Assembly: GCA_029961685.1 (NCBI GenBank)
Contig: JARWKL010000012.1
Span: 18,895,227 to 18,959,226 of the forward strand
Source of the DNA: Aristolochia californica
Taxonomy: Eukaryota > Streptophyta > Magnoliopsida > Piperales > Aristolochiaceae
Direction: 5' to 3'
Length of the DNA: 64,000 bases
Within the stretch, counting starts at the first letter, position 1. The number at the start of each line of letters is the position of its first letter. The translations under genes were made by a program, and so were the position numbers. The notes beneath the pieces are model-generated. The model was not told where the DNA came from and did no database searches. It worked only from the letters and a program-made list of their open reading frames with translations. Positions 12,205-25,200 of this stretch are shown piece after piece.

Positions 12205-14130
12205 ACAGTGTAACAACATCACTAATACTGCTTGAACCAAAACTAGATAATAAAAAAGCTCTTTCCCATACTGTTTCTATGCAAAACTACGCAAGGATCT
12301 TCACATTTAATAGTAAAGGAAAAAGGATGCATTCACAGATAATTTTATGTCCCTGAGCAGCAAAATAAGATTTTCTTGTTTAAAGTTTTAAATATTTCAA
12401 TAAAATGGGGGCCATGTTAAAGGGAAATTGTATGCAAATCTTAAATAAGATACAGGAAATGAAGCAAAGAGCTCCAAGAATTTCTCAAGGTTCTGCTTAA
12501 TCCAAATAATCAACAAAGCTTTTCTTTCCAAAGAATACCAGTCCATAATATTAAACTTTAGTGCATGCATTCAATTTTCTTCAAACTATTGACAAACATG
12601 TGAACCACCTTTTACCACAACAGAGTTTTTATGTTGCTGTACATAAATAAAAGCCAAAAATTCTTGAAAGCACATGTTGTTTTGCAAAAAAAATTAGAAA
12701 GGAATGGCTAACTTTCATAAGAAACAAACATGTCATTAAACTTACGACTTCTGCAAAGGATATAGTTATCCTTCGAGGAACTTATAGGCCTTTTAGAGAG
12801 GAAAACATGACTTTCCCATCCCAGAGAAAGACTTAAGGATTAAGCTATGCTGCAGTTCCTTCAGATAGTGCATTTAACCATTCTCAATGAACTTGAGGAC
12901 AGTTCAGGAAGAGGACAATACTCCCTATCGAAAGAAAACCTTTCGTTCTGTGCTTTTTGGTGAACCTGGTCCAAGCAGGACAAGAAGAATGACAGTGCTT
13001 CAGATGTTTAATTGCAGAATATTTTTTTGCTCTTGCTGCACAAAATCTACCTAGATCATGCCATGAACAAGGAGAAAAATGTTTTAGATTGTAAACAAAG
13101 CCAAGAAGAAAATTTGTCAGAATCAATCAGGAGGTACAGCTAGTAGATTTACTTGCAAGTACATTGAAATAATTTGACAATTTAACCAGCTACAATTGAA
13201 GCCTCGTGTAAGATAGCTGGGCAGAAGCAAATGAAGAGGCAGATTGGTTGATGCAAACTGGAGGCTCAAAATTTAACTTAATTATTGTTTTAAACCTTAA
13301 CCTTGTTTTTAGGTATAATTGCAGATATTTCTTCAAACATATAATTTGTTCTTCGAGAATAAACTTTTGGCTCACTATAACAAGTACAACGAGTTCAAGA
13401 ATTGCATTGCTAGCCTCAAAGAGACACCAGAACTATAGGAATTTGTGGAAGTATAAGATTCTTCAAAATAGAAAGAAGAAAATGACTTCAGTTAAGAGTG
13501 TGACGGGAAAAGAGTAAGTCATTCTCAACAAAAATTACGGCAAGCACATTGTAATGAAGTATTGTTCTTCAAAAAGGGCCTGCCAAGGATACAGAACTAA
13601 ATATGGATGCGTTTATAAGCTTCTGTAAAAGAATAATAAGACCATAAGAACACGTCCTGATTCTTCTAGCTCAGTTCACCATTAGCGCAACATAGAAGGA
13701 CATCAAAGAAAACACTTGGTGGCCGTCTTGTCCCCTCTTTCAAGTGGGAGAAGAAGGCTTCCCTCGTCAATTGAACTCGACAAACCTAACGTCATTTATG
13801 CAACCTGATAATTATTTTCACAAAATGCAAAGGAATACTATCCACAGTTCACGGCTGGAATGTAGGCTAGCAAAGGGAACTTTTATCGACTTCAAGAAAA
13901 CGAAAAGCTACAAAAAAAAAAATCGCAACCCTAAAGAATTCTTATACCCAATTCTGGTTGCCAATGTCAGTTACAGAAAAAGTAAAAATCAAAAGAACAA
14001 ACGGACATACTACCTCATCCGAAAGGGGAGATTAACTGATTATGATCAATCAGCAAGATTAAACCAAAAATGGTTAAGCGACGAAGAAATTCCGTCGAAT
14101 AGCTGCGAGCAGGAGACGTGCTTTTAGAGC

Positions 14131-15358
14131 TTTTGCTTTTGCCTTTACGAATGGTTATACCCTTACTACCATGCAAGACAGATTTGTTTTTTTTTTTTTT
14201 TTTTTACCAGTAAGATGACAACTGTTTCAAGCACTGTCGCCTGCACCAGAAGGTCTCAAACGTGTCCGAATTAGTCTTTCAGATTCTGTCCGAGTAAAAG
14301 GAGGAGCCATGTGAGTCAAGGGTCAACTGTGGCTGTATATCTTCAGGTTGCCCGAAATCCGATACATATCGGCTGATAGGTGTTACACATTGGCTGCATC
14401 AAGTAGTGTTTTGGAAACTGTAGTAAATAAATTAATAATTATTTTTTAAAAATTAATGATTTCATATGCCTCATATACATATAAGTATATTTGAAAATAA
14501 ATAAATAAATAAATTATTATAAACATATATTATTAAATATATATTAGTAAACTGATTATAAGAACTCTTATATACCATTAATATAATAATAAATTATATT
14601 CTAATATTGAACATAATAGTAATTTAAAATAAATTAATATTAATTTAATTAGTATAATATATTATTTAAATTTTTTTCTAGTTATCACATTAATTAAAAA
14701 TCTAGGAAAATGAAGAATTGAGTCGGACACGTTCCAATGTAGAAAGTAGAGCGAGACGATCGGTCGGTATTATAAGGCCGTTGGATCTATGGTCTACGAA
14801 ATAAGTAGTCATACATCGACCTAACTTTAAGGAAAAGGAAACTAATAGTGTAGTGCAATATTTTATACATTAGTTTTATTAATTTTATATAATATAAAAA
14901 TTATATGTAATCATATGATATAATAATTGAGAAATGTAATACTATATTAAAAATATTTATTTTTATAGCTTTGATTAATTTTTGTAGTTTAATTATGTGA
15001 TGTTACTTATAAAATCAAATAATAGTTTTATAATAGCATGAATCAAACTTAATTATAATTTGAATATGTAAAAATTAATTGAAGACTTAAAACATTAAAA
15101 ACTAAAAAGTAAGGATTACACAAGAATGAGTCCTCCATTGTCTGTGTGGGTTGATTGAGTCAACTAAAGGAACCTGCTTTCACCATGTTAAATTTCATAC
15201 GATGGGTATATTTAAAGAAGAGGAAAACGTCAGAGAGAAGAGAGGGAGATCATGAGGTCTCAATGAGAGAAAGAGAAGGACATGTATTTTGTCCCTTCTG
15301 GACAACTTTATCGATAGTAAAAGTTACCTAATTATAATCAAACTTTTATTTCCTAGTT
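14131..15358. other. AT-rich intergenic DNA
   Basis: Strongly AT-rich with a poly-T tract near 14188-14204. No gene or identifiable element was seen. Confidence 0.6.
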
Positions 15359-15363
15359 ACCCA

Positions 15364-15612
15364 TGACAGCGGCTAGCCAATACACCCGACAAACCGATCT
15401 GTTAAGTGCGAAAAACTACCGCCTACAAGAGTGGACGGAACCACTCTGATACCCACCTCGTCCATTCTTAACCGCCTCTCACGGGATTCGAACGCGGGAC
15501 GTGGCGTACCCAACTTTGATACCATGATAGTGGCTAACCAATATACCTAACAGACCGATCTGTTAGGTGCAAAAAACTACCGCCTACAAGAATGAACGGA
15601 ACCACTCTGACA
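15364..15612 (-). mobile_element. SMART/TRIM-type mini LTR retrotransposon, 249 bp, with 5-bp target duplication
   Basis: Two 88-bp LTRs (15525-15612 and 15364-15451 in minus orientation) enclose a 73-bp internal region. The 5' LTR begins TGTCAGAGTGG and ends CTATCA. It is followed directly by TGGTATCAAAGT, a primer-binding site for initiator tRNA-Met with one or two changes. A purine-rich GACGAGGTGGG precedes the 3' LTR, like a polypurine tract. The copies are bounded by the direct repeat accca at 15359-15363 and 15613-15617. There is no coding capacity. The internal region contains GTTCGAATCCCG, which fits the B-box of pol III promoters and tRNA T-arms. The same family is at 57927-58219. 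Confidence 0.9.
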
Positions 15613-15617
15613 ACCCA

Positions 15618-16017
15618 ATTACACCTGCTGATTTCTAGGGCCTTTACAAAAACACAAGAGATCTCAAGGAAAAGAGAGAAGAGAAGAAGGAGAGGAGAAG
15701 AGGAGAGAAGAGAGAAACTTTAACTATTGGGAGAGAGGAGAGACGCCATTGGGCTATATTTATTGTTGCAAAGAGATGTTTACAGTACCAATAATGCCCT
15801 TAAGACCACCACTTAAGAAAAAAAAAGATAAAAGGATATACACTAACTTGTATAATTAGAAAGTCATGCTATCTCTTATTGAAGAGTTGTCCTATTTACC
15901 ATAATGCCACCCTACACATGTGGGTGTTTTTTAACATAAACTTTAAGTTGCTAAATTAAACATTAAAGAGAAAAAATAACTAGAAAACAACCTCTTAATT
16001 CCAACTTTTTTCCTTTA
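15618..16017. other. Purine-rich intergenic DNA
   Basis: A GA-rich stretch (15650-15740) resembling an LTR edge, with no structure I can define. Confidence 0.3.
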
Positions 16018-16225
16018 AGTCTCTTGTGAGATTTGTCTTGCATGAGATTCATCTTAAGACTCCATGAACCTTGTGAGATATACTTTATATGAGATTTGTC
16101 TTGCATGAGATTCATCTTAAGACTCCATGAACCTTGTGAGATAAACTTTATATGAGATTTGTCTTGCATGAGATTCAACTTTAAGACTCCATGAACCTTG
16201 TGAGATATACTCTACTTGAGACTCG
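16018..16225. repeat. Tandem repeat, about three copies of a 60-63-bp unit
   Basis: The unit contains gagatttgtcttgcatgaga and gactccatgaaccttgtgag. Copies differ by a few substitutions and one small insertion. The antisense frame stays open across three units (21 codons each), but this is explained by the repeat length being a multiple of three. Confidence 0.85.
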
Positions 16226-16684
16226 TCTTATACTCTTTGATATGACTTCTTCAACATCTCATTACTTGTGTTAAAATTTCAAGGGATAATATAGCTGTAA
16301 TCCAAGTAAGTATCTTCATGTCTTGAATCTTCCAGGTTATATACTCTAGATTCAATTCTTGGTGCATGATTGGGATCTCAAAAATTAATTTTGTTATCGT
16401 TGTTTTTGCACTATTTGATGTTCTTGCCAATGCACCTTTTTTAAGAACAAAAAGGAACCGTTAAGATGGAACAATAATCCCGTCTACATGTCCCAAAACA
16501 TTTTCAATTATCAAGAATGATAACATTAAATTATTCTACAACTAATAATTTCTAGAATCCGACTTCACCCTAACCAAATAATTTGTTTTAGACTCGCATT
16601 AAAAATAAGTAGAAGATAATAGACTTATTGCAGAAAAAATTGATTTTGTATTAGCCAAGGCCTCATGGAAGGACGCAACAGCGT

Positions 16685-17242
16685 GAGGGGGAGTGTTAGA
16701 AGATGAAGACATATTGGAAGATGTGTCATTTTATATAAAAAGATTCTATATATAATTTGTAGCAAGCTGAGAGTTCATGTTGTTCTCTCACCCCCAACTT
16801 AAGGGGGAGTGTTGGAAGATAGGCCCAAACCCACACGACCAAAGAAGACCAACATATCTAAGAGTATTATAAGATGAGTCACACGACCAAGGAAGGCCCA
16901 CAAGATGGGCCCAAGCACATAAGAAGTGGGACCCACCATGATTGCCGCAAGCTGGCATCCTTATCTCTTAAGTTGGAAGATAAAGAATGACTAACAAAGG
17001 CATTTTTATCTTAAGGTCACGTTCTAGAAGAGTTCTAGTTTGAGTTATGTTTGTCTTTTATCTATATTGAGTTATTTAATTATGTTAGGATTTATCTTTA
17101 AGTGTTAGAGTTTGAGTGTAATTGGGACAAAGATAGTTTTATTGTAATTGGACTCTACTACCTTCTTCTATTATAAATAGAGGTTCATGTACTCTGATTA
17201 TATGAAATCAATGAAGTTTTTCTCTTTTCCATAAATTCAACA
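16685..17242 (+). mobile_element. LTR retrotransposon 3' remnant: polypurine tract and 433-bp LTR
   Basis: aagggggag (16801-16809) looks like a polypurine tract and is followed by an LTR that begins TGTTGGAAGA (16810) and ends ATTCAACA (17242), with short inverted ends. It contains tataaatagagg as a likely TATA box. A second PPT-LTR-like junction (gtgagggggag then TGTTAGAAGA) occurs about 113 bases upstream, which suggests nested or recombined LTRs. The middle shares gggacccaccatg and a TATA-proximal block with the LTR at 26461-26830. No coding region remains. Confidence 0.7.
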
Positions 17243-20200
17243 AGTTTATTAGTTGAAAAAGAGACTTCCTAATCGGGTTAGTCATTTTTATCTTTATAGA
17301 AGCTTTTATGATAATAAACATTTGATACTAACCATGTGTTTTGAGTGAAGTTTTGATATTTTTTAAATCATTTATGTATCTCACAAACTCGAATATTTGA
17401 ACAAAAGAAGGGATATTTTAATTAAAGAAGAAAAATGTTGTAAAAGAGCTCACAAAGGAGTTCCTAAAGGTAGTAGTGGACTACATTAAAAGTAGGAGTC
17501 AACTACATGAGAGACGTAGAGATGACATTGTCAAAGCAGTCGACTACATATCAAAGGAGTCAACTATATCAATGATAACACACGTAGACTTGACTTCCAG
17601 AGGTTGATTCGGGTTTTTTGGTTTACAAATTTGGCAAGTGACCTGCTCTTATGTTTAAGAACTCAATCCCTATATTTTAAGTATTATTATTAATTGTGTT
17701 TTTTTATCAATTTTAAAAGAGGAAAATAAGCATTTTATAACCCTACAAGTCATATTTCTGAATGTTAAAATTTTTCCATTTAACCTTCTTTATGCTCTAT
17801 CTTAATATGATGCTTCCTTTATTGATCATAACCATTTCAAAAGTGTCTTCACATTTTCAAATCATTTGTGGAGAATACAATTTGATATTAAAAGACTCGT
17901 CTCTTCTTGAGCTTTCATTGTTATATTCTTGATCGTCTTATCTTGAATTTGTGCTAGAAATGTTGTTTCTTGATTTTTAGATCATTTCATGCATTCTAGC
18001 TATATGAATTTACACTTTCAAATTTCATGCACAAGTGAGCCACTTTCCACGAGTTTGGCAACATAGAACATTTATTTTCAAACCTTTACATGCTCATTTT
18101 CAAATATTTGCTTGCTTTAGCTCTTTCCTTACATTTAGATGGTATTCACAATTTGTTGTATCATATTTGAACTCAATTTTCATATATCATATTCAATCCA
18201 AGTATACTTGAATGTCCTTCATTGTACATGTTAATCTCAAGTCAATTGAATCCTTTTAGTTGCCAATTTATTTTGAGTACTTCCTCACTATTGTGTGGTC
18301 ACATTAGGAATAGGCTGTAAAATTTATTTTGAAGTTAATTGTTGTATTTACCTATTGTAGAGGCCTTAAGTGTGCTTTCTGTAAAACAATTAATCCTGTT
18401 GTATTGGACAAGCTTTGTATAGGCATATCCTAAAACCCAACACTCACAAAGCAATGATCGAGAAGATGGTGATAATCTGTGTGGATCTGGGCTACTGTAA
18501 CCAAGTTGCAAAAAATCCATGTGTGAGTCTAGGCTTGAAAATCCATTGGCCAGTCTAGGCTTGTAGAGCCTAGTAAGCCATGAAAATCCCTATGTGGGTC
18601 TAGGTTTGTGTAACCTAGAGGGCAATTAAAAGATCATTTTGGAGGTCTAGACTTGTGTAGACTAGTTTGATATTAAAAATTCGAAAGTGTAAGTCTAGGC
18701 AAGTGTGCCTATTGTGTTGTAATTTCTTTGAGAACTGTGTTTGTAAATTGGTTGGTGTGACAATTGATTGACCTAAGTCTCTGAGTGAACAACAATGTAT
18801 TTTGGCCTTAATGGCCTTTGTGATGTAGATGTTGTTGGACTTTAACATAACGAATGTAACTTTGAGGTGCAAACCCCTTAAGAGTGGACATAGCAACTTG
18901 AGTTTGAGTTATAAACTACTATAAAAGTTAGTGTTTTCTTTGTGTGGTGTTTGATTGTTATTCAATTTGCTTTGTACTTGAATTGTAAAATTATCTTGCA
19001 AAAAGAATAACCCAACAAAATGTTTAAAATTAGCATTAGTACACATGAACTTGTTTGAAGCCTTTCAAGATCTAACAAAATTGTTCCTTAAAAAATTTAG
19101 GATCTTTTTCACTTTTTAACAAATTGGTGGATTCGAACATCGAAGTTTTATTGTGTCCATACGAAAGTTTTACGTTTCAACCGTTTTGATGTTTAAGTAC
19201 TTAAAAAAAGTAATTCTTGGTGAGTTTGTGTTTAAATGGATGAAGACACCCAAAAACCATAAGACATGTTAGTGTACTTGAAAAGTTGGATGAAAAGTGA
19301 CATTAGTTGAAAATATGCATTAATATACAACCATAAGACATGTTAGTGTACTTGGAAAGTTGGATAAGAAATTTCATTTGTTGAATAATATCTTAAAAAA
19401 TGCGCGTTAATATACACAGAACGTCGGGACAAAATTCATTTTATCAGGAAAGTGAATTACCTAAACTCTAAAAACTAAACCCTAAATCACCTTAGTTCTT
19501 TGTTAAATGATGAAATGCATGAGGAAATTCCACTTTTCTCTACATGGTGTAATTCTTTTATTTTTTCAAAAAAAGGGAAGAAGAGGTCCTCCCCTCACCT
19601 CCACCATCACTTTTTGGCCCTCTCACTATAGGCAGAAAGAGGTTGCTCTTTTTTAAAATTATTTTAATACAAATTAAATAAATATTTAAGTTAAATACAT
19701 CATTATAATTCAAATAATGATTTAATTTATTTAATTATAACAGGGTTCGATTATAATTAAATAAATATATTATCTAGATATTAGCACTTTGATATTTTTA
19801 ATTTATCCCAACAGAAAAAAAGAGGGCTATAAAATTTTCTGATTTTATGGCAAGAATTCACAGTGAAGAAAAAACCAGTGTTTTAAAAGGGATTTTTTTA
19901 TATTCCTCAATTGAGTCCTAGTAAAACTGCTACTAGAATTCCGTTCTTTAGTGAGCCTTGTAGTTTATACTTGTTGTCATGCTTGTCAATTTCAAGATTG
20001 CAAATGTCAGATTTTGCACTATCAAGAAGAGTAAGGGAAAAAACACATTAAAGTGATTAGTCTTTTAATGTTTAAAGGAGACAATGTATTTGCAATCTGA
20101 AGAAATGTACAGCAAAATATGTGACAATAATAGAAAAGGTAAAATTGGAAGAAGCATTCTTGCTTCATATTTGACAACAAAAATGATGAGAAAAGTCTTC

Positions 20201-20290
20201 TTTTATTAGGACTACATGGATGACCCTTTTGGTTATGGCACTGTTGAAGTTGCTAAGAGGTTCATATAACACTTATTGATCCCAAATGAA
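17243..20290. mobile_element. Degenerate LTR-retrotransposon-derived DNA
   Basis: No intact gene. 17460-17570 repeats variants of gagtcaactacat. 18500-18720 repeats agtctaggcttgtgtag. 19240-19360 holds two copies of aagacatgttagtgtacttg about 80 bases apart. These internal repeat styles are common in copia LTRs, and 18840-19140 resembles an LTR tail. Element boundaries cannot be set. Confidence 0.4.
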
Positions 20291-20298
20291 CCCTTCTT

Positions 20299-20422
20299 AT
20301 TATTGGGTTGAGTTTAGTTCTATCCAAAAATGAATAGCGACTTGGGACGTCTATTGCTCAATCTTATAGCCTATAAATTTTTCTTAACACTTTTCAATGT
20401 GAGATTTTTTTCCCACTAAACA
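20299..20422 (-). mobile_element. Solo LTR of a small TRIM-like family
   Basis: In minus orientation it reads TGTTTAGTGGG, then tctcacattgaaaagtgtta, gattgagcaatagacgtccc and actcaacccaata. The same blocks in the same order make up the LTRs of the elements at 28006-28350 and 57464-57857. Only one LTR is visible here. Confidence 0.55.
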
Positions 20423-20639
20423 TTTGCCTTCACATCCAAGTTTACATATAACAGGTCTAAGATGCAAGCACAAATTTCCAACAAAGCAAACATGATACAA
20501 ATAACCTAACTCTCACCTTATGGAGCCCACAACACTAGGAAGAACTCAACATTCTACTCTAGTACCACTATCTCTGTCATTCCTCCCCCTCATTCTCTAG
20601 AAAATTCAGACAAAGGAGAGGAGAGATTAAGAGCAACAT

Positions 20640-22064
20640 CAGAACCTTTAGGAACTTTCACCATTCCTCACTATTCTTTTAGCATGAGGAACTTGATTAT
20701 AGGCTTTCTCCAATGTATGATCTCCATTATTAGCTAAAATGTGGGCCCAGATAGCATCATACTTTGGCCACAACCCATCTAGACTTTGTGTATCTTAAAT
20801 CTGATTTTTCTCCTTCCTAAGCTCAGAAGCATTTGTAATAAAATGATAGAATGTATTGATCCCTTGCAAGACACCATACATCTCTGTAAAGTATTGCGTC
20901 ATGGTTTTATCACCTCTTCTTGACATGCTAAAACACTTTGCATATAAATCATAAATTCTGGACAGGTTAGTTTCTTGGAAAAAAAAAATAGATTTGAAGT
21001 GTCCCAAGTCTCCTTTGATGTAATACAACTCATAGCCTGATCAGTCACACTTTCCTCCATATTATTCACTAGCCTAGTCATAACGTGGTTGTCTTTTACC
21101 TCCGAATCATCATTGGAAAGTGAGAAAGGAACTTCAACTTCCTTTTTGCCTTAAGGAACATTTTAAAAAATCTGGACCAATTAATCTAATTTTGCCCATT
21201 CAGCTTAGTAGCCGTTATTTGAATGGTATGAGCATCCTTAGAATCTGAATTATTTGATCTCTTTGAAAGGTGTAACAACTTCACCAGTGTCAACCACTAA
21301 TATCCATCTAGAAATTATAGCCCAGCACTATCTATAGTCACAAACATCACTGACTCCAGCAAATCAAACCTCACTTGCCAGCAAATCAAACCCCACTTTA
21401 TCACTCTACAATTGCACAACCACTTGTAGGCCCCACACCAGCATACACCTAGGGTTCAATTACCTCAACACACACAAGATAAATCTCCACTAATCAATGC
21501 AACCAAGATGACTTTCATCTCACAAATATATTGCCATAGGCACAATACTGGTGACAAGAGACAAAAAAAAATACCTGGAGAAGTGCACAAGTACGTGTCT
21601 AAAAGAAGAAGACCTTGAACCAACCCTCTCGGGGCACAAAAACATATAAACCTGCCTAAATTTTCAGCATGTCCCATTACCTTGAAGGTTCTGGCACGCA
21701 AAGAGAGGAAAAGATCCTACATTTAGGTCAATCGGCAGAAAAAGGCCGAGGCTTTCCCTCAAGTGAACTCGCAAACTTGAGAAGGAAAGATGACACTCTA
21801 ATAAGACTTGTCCTCATGCAGACTCACTGCTTTTATACCATGTAAATTGAGAGAAAGAGAAAGATTGAAGAGAGAAGGAAGTGAATTACAAAGAAAAGGA
21901 CTATATTGCCCTTATGATACTCACGCCACTTACGGCCACAAAACAGTAATATAAAATGATAAAAATTACATCACTGCGTTTCCCTACTTAACCTTTTGCT
22001 GACTACAACATCAAGGCATAATAATGTATTTATAAAATTATTAAAATACCCCTGAACTCTAACA
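20640..22064 (-). mobile_element. Truncated Ty1/copia element: 5' LTR, primer-binding site and gag
   Basis: In minus orientation a 224-bp LTR (22064-21841) starts TGTTAGAGTTCAGG and ends CAATTTACA. It is followed immediately by TGGTATAAAAGCAGTGAG, a decayed tRNA-Met primer site. Downstream (21081-20640) is a broken UBN2/copia gag: MTRLVNNMEESVTDQAMS in one frame, then KCFSMSRRGDKTMTQYFTEM and WPKYDAIWA-like sequence in another. Protease, integrase and reverse transcriptase are absent and no matching 3' LTR was found. It lies just 3' of the ascorbate peroxidase stop codon, which limits that gene's 3' UTR to about 230 bp unless the UTR enters the LTR. Confidence 0.75.
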
Positions 22065-22291
22065 CTTGTTAATCGTGTATGAACCTGGAGGCTAGCCTAA
22101 GTCTTGTCATAAAACCTTTCTCATCATAGACCGCAAATTTCTTTCACATCACTTCCAATTCCTAAAGAGCAGTCCCTTAGTGAAAAACCATCAGAGAGAC
22201 ATGATACTGACTAATCTTTAAATATTTGATTTATATATAAAAGAGCCATCAATTGAGGCTCCACAAACATGCAAGCCACTCCCAAAAACAC

Positions 22292-25200
22292 TTAGTTTCC
22301 AAACAATGATGTCAAAAATGCCAAAACAGCAACTATAATCATAATATTGAGGAAGTAATTTGATTGTAGAGGCTTATCTGGGCTGCCTCCAAGGGCTTCA
22401 TACTCTGCTCGAATTTTCTGCTTCATAGCGTCAGAAAGTTCTCTCTGCATGCAAATACATAATACTCATTTTCCATGTTTCATTTGTCTTCATGGATTTC
22501 ACTTTTGCAAGTTTAGTGGTAAGCATCCAAAAAGCTTCCCCTTTGGTTATTAAAAGACAACAGCAGAACAGACAATGATTTGATTGTTGTTTTCTTATGC
22601 AGCCTGCAAATATGATGTGGAAAGGGAAGGGAAAAAACCCCATTAAGCATGTAAAATATCTTGGTAAGATTAGAGGATAGAGAAGAGTCTCAGGCTACTA
22701 ACCTTAGATTCACCAGATGAGTAATTTGATGCAACGAATTTTTCTGGTGTGGCACTCTTGGAATCGTTATCAATTGAAAAACCCTGATATTTCCGTAAAG
22801 GTTATTAAGAAAGGAAGCCAAGTATATTAAAGCAGAGAAAAGATTATCACAGTACATGATTCTGAAAAGTACATGACTTAATTTTTAAGCAACAACATAA
22901 AAACCAAATAAATATCCCACCTCAGGAGGATCGAACTTAGCACCCAAATTGCTGAGTTTGGCATGAGCTTCAGCATAGTCCTTAAAAAATGCTTCTTCGT
23001 CTACTGCATATTTCTCTGCATAAACCTACAGAAAAAAATCATTTTTGTTACCGTGTACAAAACTAGAATAAAAACAAGATCAACCAAAACTAAAAGAAGG
23101 AAAAAAGAAAACAAAAAGAGAAAAGATGACGTCAATCCCTTGATATGTCCTACCTTGAAAGATGGATCTTCAAATAGGACAGCATCAGTAGGCAAAACCA
23201 GCAGATCCTCATCTATTTTTTCTTTGATATCCTGAAGGGTTAGCAGTCAGAAACATGTATTTCATGCAAGAAAGCCTGATGCTAAAAATGTAAGAGAGAC
23301 ATGCTTACTTTAAAGTAGGAGTTATCAAACTTTAACCACTGTACCGTCCATGACTGTCCTCCTGGAGCTCCAGGTCCATCTTTCTGTTGAGCATCAAAAG
23401 TTAATGTTAGCTGAACCTAAAGCAACATAAATATTGCATATATAACAGAGTTAAATGTCAAAAATATCTAAATATTTCTTGTAACTTGTGGTTTCCATAG
23501 AATAGACACAAAGAATAGATACACATTAGGCAGTCTCAGTGTAAAGACCATTTAGCTCTTCTTTTGATATCAGGTCAAAATCGGTTCTTTCTTAGTTTTT
23601 CTAGAGTCATTTGAGGCTACAACCTCTTAACTATCATCTTCTCATTGAGCAGCGTGGACAATGAGTAAGGTTGACTGCAGCTAACGAAGGAAATAAAATT
23701 TCAGAGCATCTGCAGCTTGTTATTTAAAAGTCTCTTTTGCACTCTTTGGACTTCATCAAGTAGTGATAACCTCAATAAAATTTTCAGCATTCCCAGTTAA
23801 CCCATAAAATAAGTTTCAAGCAAGAGAGATTCCCAGATCCAAATATAAAAGAAATCCAAATTAAGTTTCACTAGTTTATTATTAAATAACAGAAGCCCAA
23901 GAAAATGTCAACAAAAGCATTGAACTAAAGCCAAAAAGAATGGTTCCCATGGTTTTTCTCTTTTTTTTTTTTTAGAGAGAGAAATGTGAATTTTATTCAG
24001 AGAGAAAGGAAATACAAACCTAATTAAGGAGCGCCCCCTTTACAACAAGAGATTGGAGGGAGGCTCCAACAAGAGATTGTTGTTCTTCATGTTTTTGAAC
24101 TCACGCTCTGAGATTAGCCAACTCTTTGGCTGTTCCCATGGTATTCAGTTTCAACTAATGCGCAATCTTGGTCTAGCCCAGATAACATTAAAGATTTTAT
24201 GAGACAACAATGTTCTAATCTTGATAGACAGATACATTTTAAATGGCAGAACTATTTCAATTTAGCAAAAAACTGTGATTTTCCAGGGAAGACAAGACTG
24301 ACTACAAAGGACATTAATGGAGACGAAAAAGAAAATGAACAAGAAGAACAAATGAATGACATGAATGCAAGTATAATAATATGGTCCATCACTTTTCATT
24401 TTTACAAATACAGTTGGTCAACATACAGTATATTTTGTCTCTGATTTGCCCCAGCCACTTCTTTCTGGTCTAGACCTTCCTAGGGTGTGTGCACCAGATA
24501 GCACAACAATATCCTGCAAGGAAAGGAGCATTGATCAACTTAATTTTACTAAGCTTTTATCATTTACTTCTCATTTTATTCCAAGTAATAAGAAAATATG
24601 GCCTAAATGCATGGTGAGCCTAACCTTGTCATCAAGACCCATCCTGTAGAACACATTCCGAAGATGCTCAGCAGGTGAAGAAGGCCCAGCATCTAAACAT
24701 TGAACAAAAATTTGAAGCTTAGCTACCACAAAAATCTGAAACTTAATAATGGAATTTCGGGCCATTTGAAAAAAATAACAGTCGAACAGGTGTTTCAAGA
24801 ATTTACCAATAGTGAGATACCCTAGTATTCACGGGCCTTTCTACCTATGAAAAAGTATCCACAATGGCATGCATGGGATGGTGTTCAGTTGTTTATATCG
24901 AAGGGTGAATTCCTGATATAACTCCTTGAGGGAATTCTCTATCGTGGATTTCAGAAAATTTATTGAGCATATTCCTACTTAATCCACACAAAATTAGAAT
25001 AGGGTAAAAGCTAGATCATCTAAGGGAAGTACTGTGGAGAGCATATGATGTGGCTGGAATTCACCATGCTAAGAAATAAGTGATAAATAACAAAGAACGA
25101 TAAAGACAATCCCAGAGTGGTTAAGTTGGTATAAAATTATTCTTGCCTTTTGTCATGGTTGGAGCTAAGTGATTCAAAAGACACTTGCCTATTTGAACTA

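Larger units (their letters stand above)
11658..14130 (-). other. Upstream region / probable 5' UTR and UTR introns of the RING-CH gene
   Basis: AT-rich non-coding DNA upstream of the RING-CH start codon. A splice-like junction just upstream of the ATG is possible but not certain. Apart from the hairpin and the LINE-like tail listed separately, nothing recognisable was seen. A 127-codon plus-strand frame at 13744 is Lys/Asn-rich, without family resemblance, and is not called. Confidence 0.4.

Noticed and set aside
13744..14127. 127-codon plus-strand frame
   Set aside because: Lys/Asn/Arg-rich composition, no family motif, opposite strand to the RING-CH gene's probable 5' UTR, and no splice or promoter support.
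15480..15530. tRNA gene suggested by GTTCGAATCCCG
   Set aside because: No acceptor, D or anticodon stem can be folded around it. It lies inside the mini LTR element next to the primer site.
15963..16178. 71-codon frame with three copies of a 21-residue repeat
   Set aside because: The tandem DNA repeat is about 63 bp, a multiple of three, so the frame stays open by arithmetic. No gene context.
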